From the NCBI GenBank assembly GCA_965656445.1, contig CBFHKO010000004.1, positions 1 through 64,000 of the forward strand: a stretch of DNA of 64,000 nt, given 5' to 3'. A program made the position numbers and the translations under genes. Shown here piece by piece: positions 1 through 8,573 of the stretch (within the stretch, counting starts at the first letter, position 1; every line of letters begins with the position of its first letter). The notes under the pieces are model-generated. The model was not told the origin of the DNA and ran no database searches. It was given only the letters and a program-made list of their open reading frames with translations. This stretch comes from JAHEJA01 sp965656445. Its GTDB lineage: Bacteria > Pseudomonadota > Alphaproteobacteria > Rhodobacterales > Rhodobacteraceae.

Positions 1-500
1 GTTGGGTCAACGCCCTCTAAATCATCCATATCATCAGCTGCTGCAGTACACCCTCTTTGGGATATCGCATCACGCGCCGCGCTGATGAGCACAAAGGCGA
101 GCATAGCAAGCAAAATGAGACCCTGCCAAACGCCAAATTCGCCCGTGAAGGCAAGGCCGACAAACACGATCGAGGCTATCATCATATAAAGATAATTTCG
201 AACTGTATCACAGTCTTTGGTGTGGAGCGTACTTATGACTGCTGGAATGCCTAGAACCAACAGGATATTGGCCGTATTCGATCCAACGACATTCCCCATT
301 GCAATTCCTGGCGCATCGTCCAGCGTAGCATTGATCGCAATCAACAATTCAGGCGCTGAGGTCCCGAATGCAACGATTGTAAGACTGACGATGAGGGCCG
401 GAATGCCTAAGCGTAGGCTTAGATTAACCGCACCTTTGACCAAAGCGTCGCCCGCCAACAACAAGATGACAAGGCCGAGTGCGGACATAAACCAAAACAT
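1..500 (-). CDS. Calcium/sodium antiporter (CaCA family), C-terminus cut by window edge
   Basis: Inner-membrane cation/Ca2+ exchanger; the N-terminal 166 residues are present and the rest lies beyond the left edge. Both signature stretches of the first half-repeat are visible: GTSAPEL at residues 46-52 and GNVVGSNTAN at 69-78, the acidic/polar ion-binding alpha repeats of the family. Hydrophobic helices alternate with short loops. The start ATG at 500 follows an AGGAG that overlaps the stop codon of the upstream small gene, so the two are probably translationally coupled. It is the last visible gene of an sppA-small protein-antiporter run. The true ion (Ca2+, or another divalent cation) cannot be read from sequence. 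Confidence 0.88.
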   Translation of the reverse strand, partial: MFWFMSALGLVILLLAGDALVKGAVNLSLRLGIPALIVSLTIVAFGTSAPELLIAINATLDDAPGIAMGNVVGSNTANILLVLGIPAVISTLHTKDCDTVRNYLYMMIASIVFVGLAFTGEFGVWQGLILLAMLAFVLISAARDAISQRGCTAAADDMDDLEGVDP

Positions 501-509
501 CAACTGCTC

Positions 510-674
510 CTATTTTCGAATCTTGCAACCACAGCCTTTGGGGCCGATGCGAAACCGTTTACATGTTTGACAGCGCGCGGCCTCGAGTTGCCGTTGACCA
601 GGAAATTTGAATTTCCCAAACATGGCGAGAACCATCATGCCCACTAAGAATAAGACGACGATTTTTACGATCAT
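510..674 (-). CDS. Small membrane protein with C-terminal Cys-rich tail
   Basis: I do not recognise a named family. From the ATG at 674 it is 54 residues: one N-terminal hydrophobic helix (about residues 2-20), a basic linker, then a tail with four cysteines, two in CQTC and two in CGC, among many Arg/Lys. This could bind a metal as a minimal zinc ribbon. An upstream in-frame start at 695 lies inside the peptidase gene; the ATG at 674 falls 1 nt after the peptidase stop and fits an operon better. It sits between a peptidase lacking a membrane anchor and a membrane antiporter. Function unknown. Confidence 0.6.
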   Translation of the reverse strand: MIVKIVVLFLVGMMVLAMFGKFKFPGQRQLEAARCQTCKRFRIGPKGCGCKIRK

Positions 675-675
675 C

Positions 676-1473
676 TTATAGACCAAAACGAGCAAAGGCG
701 GCTCGTTCTTCTACGAAATCTACCATCTGCGATGCAAAGGACATTCCAAACTTCCCAAGAAAGGATTTTTTCCTCTCGGACACTCTGAATTTGACCTTGT
801 CGCCGAATTTTTCCTTCATAATGGGAACGAGATGACCAACACCGTCGACTAATCCCAAATCAACAGCCTTTTGGCCGAGCCAAATTTCGCCAGTGAACAA
901 ATCTTGATCCTCAATGATTTTGCCTTTGCGACGGCTCAGGACATGAGATTTAAATACCTCATGGATATCTTCCAAGGATCCCTTGAGCCGTTCCACATCT
1001 TCGGGATTTTCTGGTCTAAAGGGGTCCAACATCGATTTGGATTTACCAGCCGTGTAAACACGACGTTCAATCCCATAGCGGTTTAAGAACTCATGCGCGC
1101 CAAATCCCGCTGAAATGACACCGATGGATCCAACGATCGAGCTTTGATCCACAAAGATTTCATCCGCAGCCACAGCAAGCCAGTATCCGCCAGACGCCGC
1201 AACATCTTCGACAAAGGCATAAACAGGCGTTTCCGTTTCCTCAGCAAGCCGACGGATACGCGCCCCTATAAGCGAAGATTGAACAGGCGATCCACCGGGC
1301 GAATTAATAACCAAGGCAACAGCAGAGGGTTTGCCCTTGCGAAAGGCCTTTTCAAGCACAGGCGCGAGCGATTGATCACTCAGGCCGCCGCGAGAGGATG
1401 CAGAGATCACACCGCTCAGCCGAACGACGGAAACTGTTTTGCGATTTTTTCGAATTGGCAAGTATTTCATCAT
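676..1473 (-). CDS. sppA: S49 family signal peptide peptidase-like serine protease (SppA/SohB)
   Basis: ClpP-fold protease that cleaves residual signal peptides or membrane protein fragments with a Ser/Lys dyad. The nucleophile context ASGGYW places Ser at residue 94, and GKSKSMLDPF supplies the candidate general-base Lys (144 or 146). The conserved INSPGG oxyanion region is at 57-61. At 265 residues it matches the short form. It has no signal peptide or transmembrane anchor, unlike E. coli SppA or SohB. The 54-residue membrane protein directly downstream may be a partner (inference). Confidence 0.85.
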   Translation of the reverse strand: MMKYLPIRKNRKTVSVVRLSGVISASSRGGLSDQSLAPVLEKAFRKGKPSAVALVINSPGGSPVQSSLIGARIRRLAEETETPVYAFVEDVAASGGYWLAVAADEIFVDQSSIVGSIGVISAGFGAHEFLNRYGIERRVYTAGKSKSMLDPFRPENPEDVERLKGSLEDIHEVFKSHVLSRRKGKIIEDQDLFTGEIWLGQKAVDLGLVDGVGHLVPIMKEKFGDKVKFRVSERKKSFLGKFGMSFASQMVDFVEERAAFARFGL

Positions 1474-1483
1474 AGGAACGATG

Positions 1484-1522
1484 TAGAGAGACGCACCCCA
1501 TTAAACAAGGATGCGTTCTCTA
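1484..1522. repeat. Imperfect inverted repeat between sppA and the ABC exporter genes
   Basis: The arms TAGAGAGACGCA (1484-1495) and TGCGTTCTCTA (1512-1522) are complementary apart from one bulged G and enclose a 16-nt loop. The element fills the short gap between the exporter permease stop (1545) and the peptidase start (1473), both on the minus strand. It has no run of U on the exit side, so it may be a weak terminator, an mRNA-stabilising hairpin or an operator. Confidence 0.35.
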
Positions 1523-1544
1523 ATTCATGACATTATTTTGTAAC

Positions 1545-2306
1545 TTAGTTGCGAATGCGCCAACCCGTTTTAAAGATCCAGCCAATTATGCCTATGCAGA
1601 TAATTGTAAAGGCAAAAATAGCAGCCAAGCTCACGGCGACAGGAACATCAGCTGTGTCAAAAAACGACCACCGGAAACCCGATATCAGATACACAACAGG
1701 GTTCAATTTCGTCACAATTTGCCAAAACGGCGGCAGCATGGAAATCGAATAAAATGATCCGCCCAAAAACACGAGCGGCGTGATGATGAGCAAGGGAACC
1801 AATTGCAGCTGTTCAAAGTTACGTGCCCATATCCCGATGATGAACCCCATCAAGGAAAAGGACAAACAGGTCAGCACCAAAAACAAGAGCATCGCCACGG
1901 GATGCGCAATTTGAATATCAACGAACAATGCCGAGGTTGCCAAAATCACCACACCAATAAAAAGAGATTTCGTCGCCGCGGCCCCAACATACCCAATGAC
2001 AATTTCAATAAAGCTCACTGGCGCAGACAAAAGTTCGTAAATGGTTCCTATGAATTTAGGGAAGTAAATTCCAAAGGACGCATTCGATATAGACTGAGTA
2101 ATCACCGATAGCATGATCAAACCCGGAACAATAAACGCGCCATAGCTGATCCCATCGACCTCTTGGATACGGCTTCCGATTGCGGCACCAAAGACCACAA
2201 AATAAAGCGATGTTGAGATTACAGGCGACACAAAGCTTTGCGTCAACGTCCGAAAGAAGCGTGCCATTTCGAAAACGTAAATGGCCCAAATTGCACTAAA
2301 ACTCAC
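1545..2306 (-). CDS. ABC-2 type transporter permease
   Basis: Integral membrane subunit of an export ABC transporter, 253 residues with about six hydrophobic helices, typical of the ABC-2 family (antibiotic, polysaccharide or lipid exporters). It overlaps the ATPase gene upstream by 4 nt, so the two are co-translated and form one transporter. The mid-region motif GAFIVPGL and the later FLGGSFY stretch fit ABC-2 permeases. Substrate cannot be inferred from sequence. The gene pair is directly downstream of hemE, but I see no specific evidence for haem export. Confidence 0.85.
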   Translation of the reverse strand: MSFSAIWAIYVFEMARFFRTLTQSFVSPVISTSLYFVVFGAAIGSRIQEVDGISYGAFIVPGLIMLSVITQSISNASFGIYFPKFIGTIYELLSAPVSFIEIVIGYVGAAATKSLFIGVVILATSALFVDIQIAHPVAMLLFLVLTCLSFSLMGFIIGIWARNFEQLQLVPLLIITPLVFLGGSFYSISMLPPFWQIVTKLNPVVYLISGFRWSFFDTADVPVAVSLAAIFAFTIICIGIIGWIFKTGWRIRN

Positions 2307-3259
2307 GCCGCGTCCTCCTTCACAAGTGTGACGAATATATCTTCGAGTGAGGATTGGTCTGTTTGCAGGTCTTTCAACACCAAACCAGCACTTGCGATTG
2401 CGGACAACAACGCGGTTATGCCTGTACGCTCTGCGCGGGTGTCGTATGTGTACACAAGACTTGCCCCATCCTCGCCAATTGCGAGGTCAAATTCATTGAG
2501 CGTCTCAGGTATTTGATCAAGGGGTGACTGCAATTCAACGGTCATTTTCTTTTGACCAAGCCTACGCATCAATTCTTGTTTTTCTTCAACAAGCAATAGC
2601 TGACCTTTGCTAATAACCCCGATGCGATCGGCGATGGCCTCTGCTTCTTCGATGTAATGCGTTGTTAGAATGATTGTCACGCCTTTGGATTTGAGCTCCG
2701 CAACGACGTCCCACATGTCTTTGCGCAATTCAACATCGACACCCGCCGTTGGTTCGTCCAAAAACAAGAGCCGAGGTTCATGGCTAAGAGCTTTGGCAAT
2801 CAACACGCGGCGCTTCATGCCGCCGGACAGCTCCATAATCCGATTGCTTCGCTTATCCCACAAAGATAAATCCTTGAGAATTTTCTCTAGGTAAGCCTCA
2901 TTTTTCGGTTTACCAAACAGTCCCCGTGAAAAACGGACTGTGTTTAGAACCGTCTCAAACGGCTCTAGGGAAATCTCTTGAGGGACCAATCCAACCAATC
3001 GGCGTGCGGCGCGAAATTCCTTGACGATATCATGCCCGCCCACTTCTACCGAACCACCCGTCGAGGAGGTAATCCCACAAATGGTAGAGATCAAAGTGGT
3101 CTTACCCGCACCATTTGGTCCCAAGAGAGCAAAGATTTCACCCGATTTTACGGTCAAATCTACGCCCTTTAAGGCCTCAAAACCGCTGTCGTAACGCTTT
3201 GTCAGCACACTGACATTTAAGATATCTACCATGGCATCCCCCATTGGTAAGTTAGTCAT
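2303..3259 (-). CDS. ABC transporter ATP-binding protein (exporter type)
   Basis: Cytoplasmic ATPase partner of the ABC-2 permease. Visible motifs in order: Walker A GPNGAGKT (47-54), Q-loop region VPQE (92-95), signature LSGGMKRR (144-151), Walker B LLFLDEP (164-170) and the H-loop His201. The C-terminal ~90 residues after the nucleotide-binding domain resemble the accessory tail of DrrA/NodI-like exporters. At 318 residues the length is normal. Internal ATGs at residues 6 and 10 are alternative starts; the long form overlaps hemE by 8 nt, while a start at residue 6 or 10 would remove the overlap. Substrate unknown. Confidence 0.88.
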   Translation of the reverse strand: MTNLPMGDAMVDILNVSVLTKRYDSGFEALKGVDLTVKSGEIFALLGPNGAGKTTLISTICGITSSTGGSVEVGGHDIVKEFRAARRLVGLVPQEISLEPFETVLNTVRFSRGLFGKPKNEAYLEKILKDLSLWDKRSNRIMELSGGMKRRVLIAKALSHEPRLLFLDEPTAGVDVELRKDMWDVVAELKSKGVTIILTTHYIEEAEAIADRIGVISKGQLLLVEEKQELMRRLGQKKMTVELQSPLDQIPETLNEFDLAIGEDGASLVYTYDTRAERTGITALLSAIASAGLVLKDLQTDQSSLEDIFVTLVKEDAA

Positions 3260-4289
3260 AAGATCGGACTGTTTCGATCATAAGGTGCACATTGTCTGGA
3301 TCGGCATCAGGTGTAATGCCGTGACCAAGATTGAAAATATGCGGGCCTTTGTTCAAGGCTTCCACAATTTGTCGTGTCTCATCGACCAAGGCCTGACCAC
3401 CTGTTACCATATGCGATGACTTCAAATTGCCTTGCACACATCCATCAGTTTGAACATGTTTCGCCACCCACTCGGCGGACACAGAGTTATCCACGGCAAC
3501 GCAATCAACGCCAGTTGCCTTAGCAAACCCGATGTATTTATCGCCAGCTTCACGTGGGAACCCGATAATCGGCACACCTGGATGGCGTTCATTAATCGCA
3601 CGCGTTATGCGTTTCGCCGGCTCAAGGGCGTATTTCTCGAAATCGTCCCCTTTGAGCGATCCCGCCCAGCTGTCAAAAATTTTGACCACTTCAGCGCCTG
3701 CGTTGATTTGGCACGACAGGTATTCGATGGTCGATGCCGTTAGCAAATCGATGATGCTTTCAAACAAAGGCAAGTTTTCCGCCTTGAGCGCATGTGCTGG
3801 CCCTTGATCAGGCGTTCCGCGCCCGGCAATCATATATGTCGCAACAGTCCACGGCGCGCCCGCAAAACCAATCAACGTCGTCTCACTTGGCAATTCTTTT
3901 GACAGAATTTTCACTGTCTCATAGACGGGTGACAATGTTTCATGAATATCGTCTATCGACTTTAGTTTCGCAAAATCATCTGGCTGCGTAATTGTTGATA
4001 ACCTTGGGCCTTCGCCCGTCACAAACCACAAATCCGCACCGAGAGCCTGAGGAAGAAGCAAGATGTCGGCAAACAAAATCGCCGCGTCAAATCCGTATTT
4101 GCGGATGGGCTGGAGTGTGACTTCGGCAGCAAGCTCGCTGTTATAGCAGAGCGACAAGAAATCCCCAGCTTGTGCGCGTGTTGCACGATATTCGGGTAAA
4201 TACCGACCGGCCTGACGCATCATCCAAATTGGTGGCGACTTTTGTGTTTCTCCCGCAAGCGCCTTTAGGATTTTCTTTTGCTCAGACAT
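3252..4289 (-). CDS. hemE: Uroporphyrinogen decarboxylase
   Basis: Catalyses four decarboxylations of uroporphyrinogen III to coproporphyrinogen III in haem, and in phototrophs bacteriochlorophyll, synthesis; cytoplasmic. The N-terminal signature RQAGRYLPEYR is at residues 25-35 and the catalytic Asp is in FADILLLP (Asp75); a second family stretch GFAGAPWT follows. At 345 residues it has the usual length. An AGAGGAGT ribosome site precedes the ATG. It is divergent from hemC across about 100 bp, so the two probably share a control region. The exporter ATPase gene overlaps its 3' end. Confidence 0.97.
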   Translation of the reverse strand: MSEQKKILKALAGETQKSPPIWMMRQAGRYLPEYRATRAQAGDFLSLCYNSELAAEVTLQPIRKYGFDAAILFADILLLPQALGADLWFVTGEGPRLSTITQPDDFAKLKSIDDIHETLSPVYETVKILSKELPSETTLIGFAGAPWTVATYMIAGRGTPDQGPAHALKAENLPLFESIIDLLTASTIEYLSCQINAGAEVVKIFDSWAGSLKGDDFEKYALEPAKRITRAINERHPGVPIIGFPREAGDKYIGFAKATGVDCVAVDNSVSAEWVAKHVQTDGCVQGNLKSSHMVTGGQALVDETRQIVEALNKGPHIFNLGHGITPDADPDNVHLMIETVRSYD

Positions 4290-4387
4290 ATTTCAGTACT
4301 CCTCTTTTGTGCCTTGGTCACTTTTTATCCAAGATATGTCAAGTAAACCTTCTTGTTTTCCAATCAAAGCGCGTCTAAACCTTAACC

Positions 4388-5332
4388 ATGTCTATTATTT
4401 TACCCACACCATCCGCCCCACTTCGCATCGGCACACGCGGCTCGCCTTTGGCGCTTGCTCAAGCCTATGAAACGCGCCAACGCCTTGTAAATGCTTTTGA
4501 ATTGCCCCCTGAGGCCTTTGAAATTGTCGTTATCAAGACGACAGGAGATCGTGTTCTTGATCGTCCATTAAAGGAAATTGGCGGCAAGGGTTTGTTTACG
4601 CGTGAAATCGAAGACGACATGCTGTCAGGTAAAATTGACATTGCTGTCCATTCGATGAAGGATATGCCCGTCCAACAACCCGATGGTTTGACGCTGGATA
4701 CATACCTTCCTCGCGAAGATGTGCGTGATGCGTTTGTGTCGCCAAATTTCAAAACTTTATCAGACTTGCCCGCAGGAACGGTGGTTGGCACGTCCTCTCT
4801 TCGTCGCAATGCTCAGCTCATGAACAAACGGCCCGATTTAGACGTCGTCGAATTTCGCGGCAACGTTCAGACCCGCCTGAAAAAATTAGAAGACGGCGTC
4901 GCAGCCTGTACGTTTTTGGCACAAGCTGGCCTGAACCGTTTGGACATGGCGCATGTGGCGCAATCGGCTATCTCCGTCGAAGACATGCTTCCCGCAGTGG
5001 CTCAGGGTGCGATCGGGATTGAACGCCGTATTGATGATATGCGTGCCGCCGAAATGCTCGCCGCAATTCACCACGGCCCGACAGGTCAACGATTGGCAGC
5101 AGAGCGCGCGTTTTTGTCCGCACTGGATGGGTCGTGCGAAACCCCGATTGCAGGCTTAGCTGAATTAGATAACGGGACGCTACGCTTGCGGGGCGAAGTT
5201 TTGCGCCCCGATGGGTCGGAAACCATTGGCGATGATAGAACATGCCCAATTGAGGATGGTGCGGAGCTTGGTACGGAAATGGCTCAGTCTTTGCTATCCC
5301 AAGCTGGTCCTGATTTCTTTAGCTGGCGCTAG
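4388..5332 (+). CDS. hemC: Hydroxymethylbilane synthase (porphobilinogen deaminase)
   Basis: Polymerises four porphobilinogens into hydroxymethylbilane in the cytoplasm. RIGTRGSPLALAQA (13-26) is the family start. HSMKDMP carries the catalytic Asp92, and GTSSLRR (134-140) binds substrate carboxylates. The dipyrromethane cofactor is attached through Cys250 in LDGSCETPI. At 314 residues the length is normal. The gene is divergent from hemE, and hemD is not next to it, unlike the hemCD operons of many proteobacteria. Its stop codon shares the palindrome CTAG with the stop of the convergent oxidoreductase. Confidence 0.97.
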   Translation: MSIILPTPSAPLRIGTRGSPLALAQAYETRQRLVNAFELPPEAFEIVVIKTTGDRVLDRPLKEIGGKGLFTREIEDDMLSGKIDIAVHSMKDMPVQQPDGLTLDTYLPREDVRDAFVSPNFKTLSDLPAGTVVGTSSLRRNAQLMNKRPDLDVVEFRGNVQTRLKKLEDGVAACTFLAQAGLNRLDMAHVAQSAISVEDMLPAVAQGAIGIERRIDDMRAAEMLAAIHHGPTGQRLAAERAFLSALDGSCETPIAGLAELDNGTLRLRGEVLRPDGSETIGDDRTCPIEDGAELGTEMAQSLLSQAGPDFFSWR

Positions 5333-6738
5333 TCTGGGATCACTTTCCCTGGGTTCATGATATTTAACGGATCAAGTGTTTGCTTGATCCCTCGCATTAC
5401 ACTTAGCGCGACGACATCCTTACGGCGGCGCATCGAATTCAGTTTGCTGCGCCCAATGCCATGCTCTGCCGAGAAGCTCCCCCCGAGATCTAGAACAATA
5501 TCCTCGACCGTTTCCATGATCCTATCTAATATTTCCGCGTCATTTACATGGGGCCACACAACATAGTGGACATTCCCATCCCCGAGATGCGCCACTTCCA
5601 AAATCTTGGCCGTTGGACACACGTCAAGAACGGCCGCTTCAGCCCTCTCTAAGAAATGTTCTACCTGATCAATCGGCAGCGCAATGTCGTTGTTGACTAG
5701 CGGACGGTTTCGCAAAGAGAGTTCCGCTGCCACTTCGCGGCGCGCCCACATCTCTTGGCGTTGGGCCTCTGTTTGGGCAACGACTGCGTCCGTGATAATC
5801 CCATCTTCAAGAAAGGTTCCCAAAACCGTCTCCAACATACGATCCCAATGACGCTTGCCCTCTTCATTACTATCCGCCATGGACTGGATTGTACTCGACA
5901 CTTCGACCAAGATGTTCACATCATAACGTGTGTCGAAGGGAGCGCGCGCTTTGGGGAAGCTTTCAAGATGGGCATCAATGTAGCGGCCAGGCATATATTC
6001 AAATGCATCCACACAGCTTCCTGTTTCTTGCTGCAGCGCATTCAATACGCGCAAAGCACCCGAAACAGAGTCACAGGCCAGCATCGCGGTGGCAACGGCC
6101 TTAGGCTTGGGAAAGAGCTTGATAACAGCCGCAGTGATAATGCCAAGTGTGCCTTCAGCCCCAATGAGCAAATGCTTTAGATTATAGCCTGAGTTATCTT
6201 TGTGAAGTTCAGACATAATGTCCATGACCTCACCCGTCGGCAAAACAACTTCGACACCAAGAACCAAGTCTCGTGTGTTGCCATAGCGAAGAACATTAGA
6301 CCCGCCTGCATTGGTGGACAACACCCCGCCAATCATCGCAGAGCCACGCGCCCCAAACATCAGGGGAAAAATCAGATCATGGGCATCCGCTGCATCATGC
6401 ATCGCCGACAAAATCACGCCTGCTTCGACTATGGCGACACGTGCGTCGGATCGAACTTCGCGAATAGCATTCATGCGATCCAATGACAGGATCAGCGCGT
6501 CATTGGCCTGACCCCCACCAACAAGCCCCGTGTTCCCACTCAGCGGAACAATCGAAACCCGTTCCGCATTCGCCAGTTTGACCAAGTCTGACACCTCTTG
6601 TGTCGTCGCAGGGCGCACGACAGCAAGGGGCTTTGAGGGATATTGGCCAAACCAATCCTCGGCATATTTGCCAATAGCGTCGCCAGTCAGAACATAAGCT
6701 TCACCGACAATGGCTGACAGCTGGTCAATTAACGTCAT
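5329..6738 (-). CDS. FAD-binding oxidoreductase, GlcD / D-2-hydroxyacid dehydrogenase type
   Basis: Flavoprotein that oxidises a D-2-hydroxy acid (D-lactate, glycolate or D-2-hydroxyglutarate class). It has an N-terminal PCMH FAD-binding domain, with PLSGNTGLVGGG near residue 60 and the GTLGIITAAVIKLFP stretch near 200. The C-terminal FAD-oxidase domain holds the metal-ligand motif HLGDGNVHY and the EHGIGRSK signature. The 469-residue length fits. No iron-sulfur partner (GlcE/GlcF) is adjacent, which favours a stand-alone D-2-hydroxyglutarate or D-lactate dehydrogenase, but the exact substrate is not determined. Confidence 0.88.
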   Translation of the reverse strand: MTLIDQLSAIVGEAYVLTGDAIGKYAEDWFGQYPSKPLAVVRPATTQEVSDLVKLANAERVSIVPLSGNTGLVGGGQANDALILSLDRMNAIREVRSDARVAIVEAGVILSAMHDAADAHDLIFPLMFGARGSAMIGGVLSTNAGGSNVLRYGNTRDLVLGVEVVLPTGEVMDIMSELHKDNSGYNLKHLLIGAEGTLGIITAAVIKLFPKPKAVATAMLACDSVSGALRVLNALQQETGSCVDAFEYMPGRYIDAHLESFPKARAPFDTRYDVNILVEVSSTIQSMADSNEEGKRHWDRMLETVLGTFLEDGIITDAVVAQTEAQRQEMWARREVAAELSLRNRPLVNNDIALPIDQVEHFLERAEAAVLDVCPTAKILEVAHLGDGNVHYVVWPHVNDAEILDRIMETVEDIVLDLGGSFSAEHGIGRSKLNSMRRRKDVVALSVMRGIKQTLDPLNIMNPGKVIPD

Positions 6739-6774
6739 ATTGATCCCCCGTTTTGCTGAGGGATGCTAGCGCAG

Positions 6775-7668
6775 TTAGTGCCACTTTGCCATAGGCGGGA
6801 GGCTCATCAAGACAGCATTCGCATCATGACCGGTGGTCAGACCAAATTTGGTCCCGCGGTCATACACGAGATTATACTCAGCATATAATCCGCGATGCTG
6901 AAGCTGAATGTCTTTGTCTTCTTCTGTGGAAACAGTGTGCAAACGCCGTGCCACAAGCGGCACGTAAGCTGGTAAAAAGGCCCGCCCGATGTCTTGCGTG
7001 AGGGCAAAATCCGCGCCCCAATCCCCTGTACAGCGATCATCCATAAAGATACCACCAACGCCACGCGCACGATTGCGGTGCGGGACATAGAAATACTCAT
7101 CGGCCCATTCTTTTAATTTGGGATAAAGGGTAGGATCATGCGGGTCCAAATGGTCTTTTTGGGTTTTATGAAAATGGGCTGTATCCTCGGCATACTCGAT
7201 GCAAGGGTTCAGATCGGACCCACCGCCAAACCACCATGCATGCGGTGTCCAAAACATACGTGTATTCATATGAACCGCTGGACAGTGTGGGTTTTGCATG
7301 TGCGCAACAAGGCTAATGCCTGACGCCCAGAACCGTGGGTCTTCTTTCATGCCAGGAATGCCTGTGCGCGCGGCCATCGCATTTTGCGCCTGTTCGCCCA
7401 ATTCGCCGAACACCGTTGAAATATTGACGCCAACCTTTTCAAACACACGACCGCCTCGCATGACGCTCATCAACCCACCGCCTGCATCGCTTCCGTCATC
7501 GGAGGTGCGCTTGGTTTCGGTAACTTCGAAAGAGCCTGCTCCTATTTCGGAAAACGGTCCCGTGGTGTGATCTGCTTCGAGCTTTTCAAATGCGGCTACG
7601 ATGTCGTTGCGAAGCGTGCGAAACCATTGGCTCGCCTGATCTTTTTGCGGCGTCATGAGATCGGTCAT
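6775..7668 (-). CDS. hemF: Oxygen-dependent coproporphyrinogen III oxidase
   Basis: Converts coproporphyrinogen III to protoporphyrinogen IX using O2. Family stretches are clear: GGGLMSVMRGGRVFEK near the N-terminus, VHMNTRMF, WFGGGSDLNP and the late DRGTKFGL. The 297-residue length is typical. It is the third haem gene in about 4.5 kb (hemE, hemC, hemF). The O2-independent alternative HemN is not in the window. The hemF start is separated from the next minus-strand gene upstream by only ~90 bp. Confidence 0.96.
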   Translation of the reverse strand: MTDLMTPQKDQASQWFRTLRNDIVAAFEKLEADHTTGPFSEIGAGSFEVTETKRTSDDGSDAGGGLMSVMRGGRVFEKVGVNISTVFGELGEQAQNAMAARTGIPGMKEDPRFWASGISLVAHMQNPHCPAVHMNTRMFWTPHAWWFGGGSDLNPCIEYAEDTAHFHKTQKDHLDPHDPTLYPKLKEWADEYFYVPHRNRARGVGGIFMDDRCTGDWGADFALTQDIGRAFLPAYVPLVARRLHTVSTEEDKDIQLQHRGLYAEYNLVYDRGTKFGLTTGHDANAVLMSLPPMAKWH

Positions 7669-7755
7669 AGTGTGCGTCCTTTTTTCTCTAGTTGTGCATT
7701 AGGTTTTAACCAAGATGCAAGCAATTCGAGAATAAACGCGCCAATAGGTCTCGGA

Positions 7756-8556
7756 TTAGTGAGCAGACACGCAAACAGGGTCCAGCAAAGTGCGACCGCC
7801 ATCAACGGTCATCACTTGCCCCGTGACAAAGCTAGACGCATCAGATGACAGATATTGCACCATTTCGACCAATTCGTTGGGCGATGCGATACGACCCAGG
7901 GGTGTTTGTTCTTCGATAGCCGTGCGGCAGGCTGTATCATCCTTGAGCGTCGATTGCAGGCTTGCTGACATGACAGAGCCAAAAGAGACCGCGTTCACAC
8001 GAATTCGGTTTGGTGCCAAAGCCACAGCCATTGAACGCGTCATTTGATCAAGGGCAGCTGTAGACACAGAATACGCCAAAAGGTCGGGCCGCGTGCGCCG
8101 TGCCGCGATTGAGGACAAATTCACAATCGACCCTGCACTTACATCGTCATTCTCTTGAGACTGTTTAATCATTCGTTTTGCAACGATCTGAGTGAGCCTC
8201 AGATTGGTCAACAAATTTTGCTGTAGCAGCGTTTCCATCGACATGTCATCCGCATCCAAGGGATCAGAAGTCAGAATTTGTCGCGACGCGTTAATCAAGA
8301 CATCAACACGATCAAACGCATCAATCGTTGCCGACAAAAGATTGGCAATCGTCAATTTTTCGCGCAAATCACCGGCGAAAAACTGAATTTGGCCGTCTTG
8401 ATGTTCCTCACCTAACTCTTTGGTCAAGCTCGCTTCGTCCATATCCGCAAACATCACATTTGCACCTTGATCGACAAAGTGCCTTGCCACAGCGAGCCCA
8501 ATGCCATTCGCAGCACCGGTGACGATCACATTTTTACCATCAATAGAAAAAGACAT
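7756..8556 (-). CDS. SDR family oxidoreductase
   Basis: Classical short-chain dehydrogenase/reductase of 266 residues. The nucleotide-binding motif TGAANGIG is near residue 14, followed by an acidic FADMD position that favours NAD(H) over NADP(H). INAS replaces NNAG, and the active-site region has VNLSSIAA plus YSVSTAALD, where the usual YxxxK reads Y-S-V-S-T. The catalytic Lys is therefore not obvious: the position four after Tyr is Thr. The protein ends with a QVMTVDGG motif. It could be a degenerate or non-canonical SDR. Substrate unknown. Confidence 0.8.
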   Translation of the reverse strand: MSFSIDGKNVIVTGAANGIGLAVARHFVDQGANVMFADMDEASLTKELGEEHQDGQIQFFAGDLREKLTIANLLSATIDAFDRVDVLINASRQILTSDPLDADDMSMETLLQQNLLTNLRLTQIVAKRMIKQSQENDDVSAGSIVNLSSIAARRTRPDLLAYSVSTAALDQMTRSMAVALAPNRIRVNAVSFGSVMSASLQSTLKDDTACRTAIEEQTPLGRIASPNELVEMVQYLSSDASSFVTGQVMTVDGGRTLLDPVCVSAH

Positions 8557-8573
8557 ATTTTATCCTATGCGTA

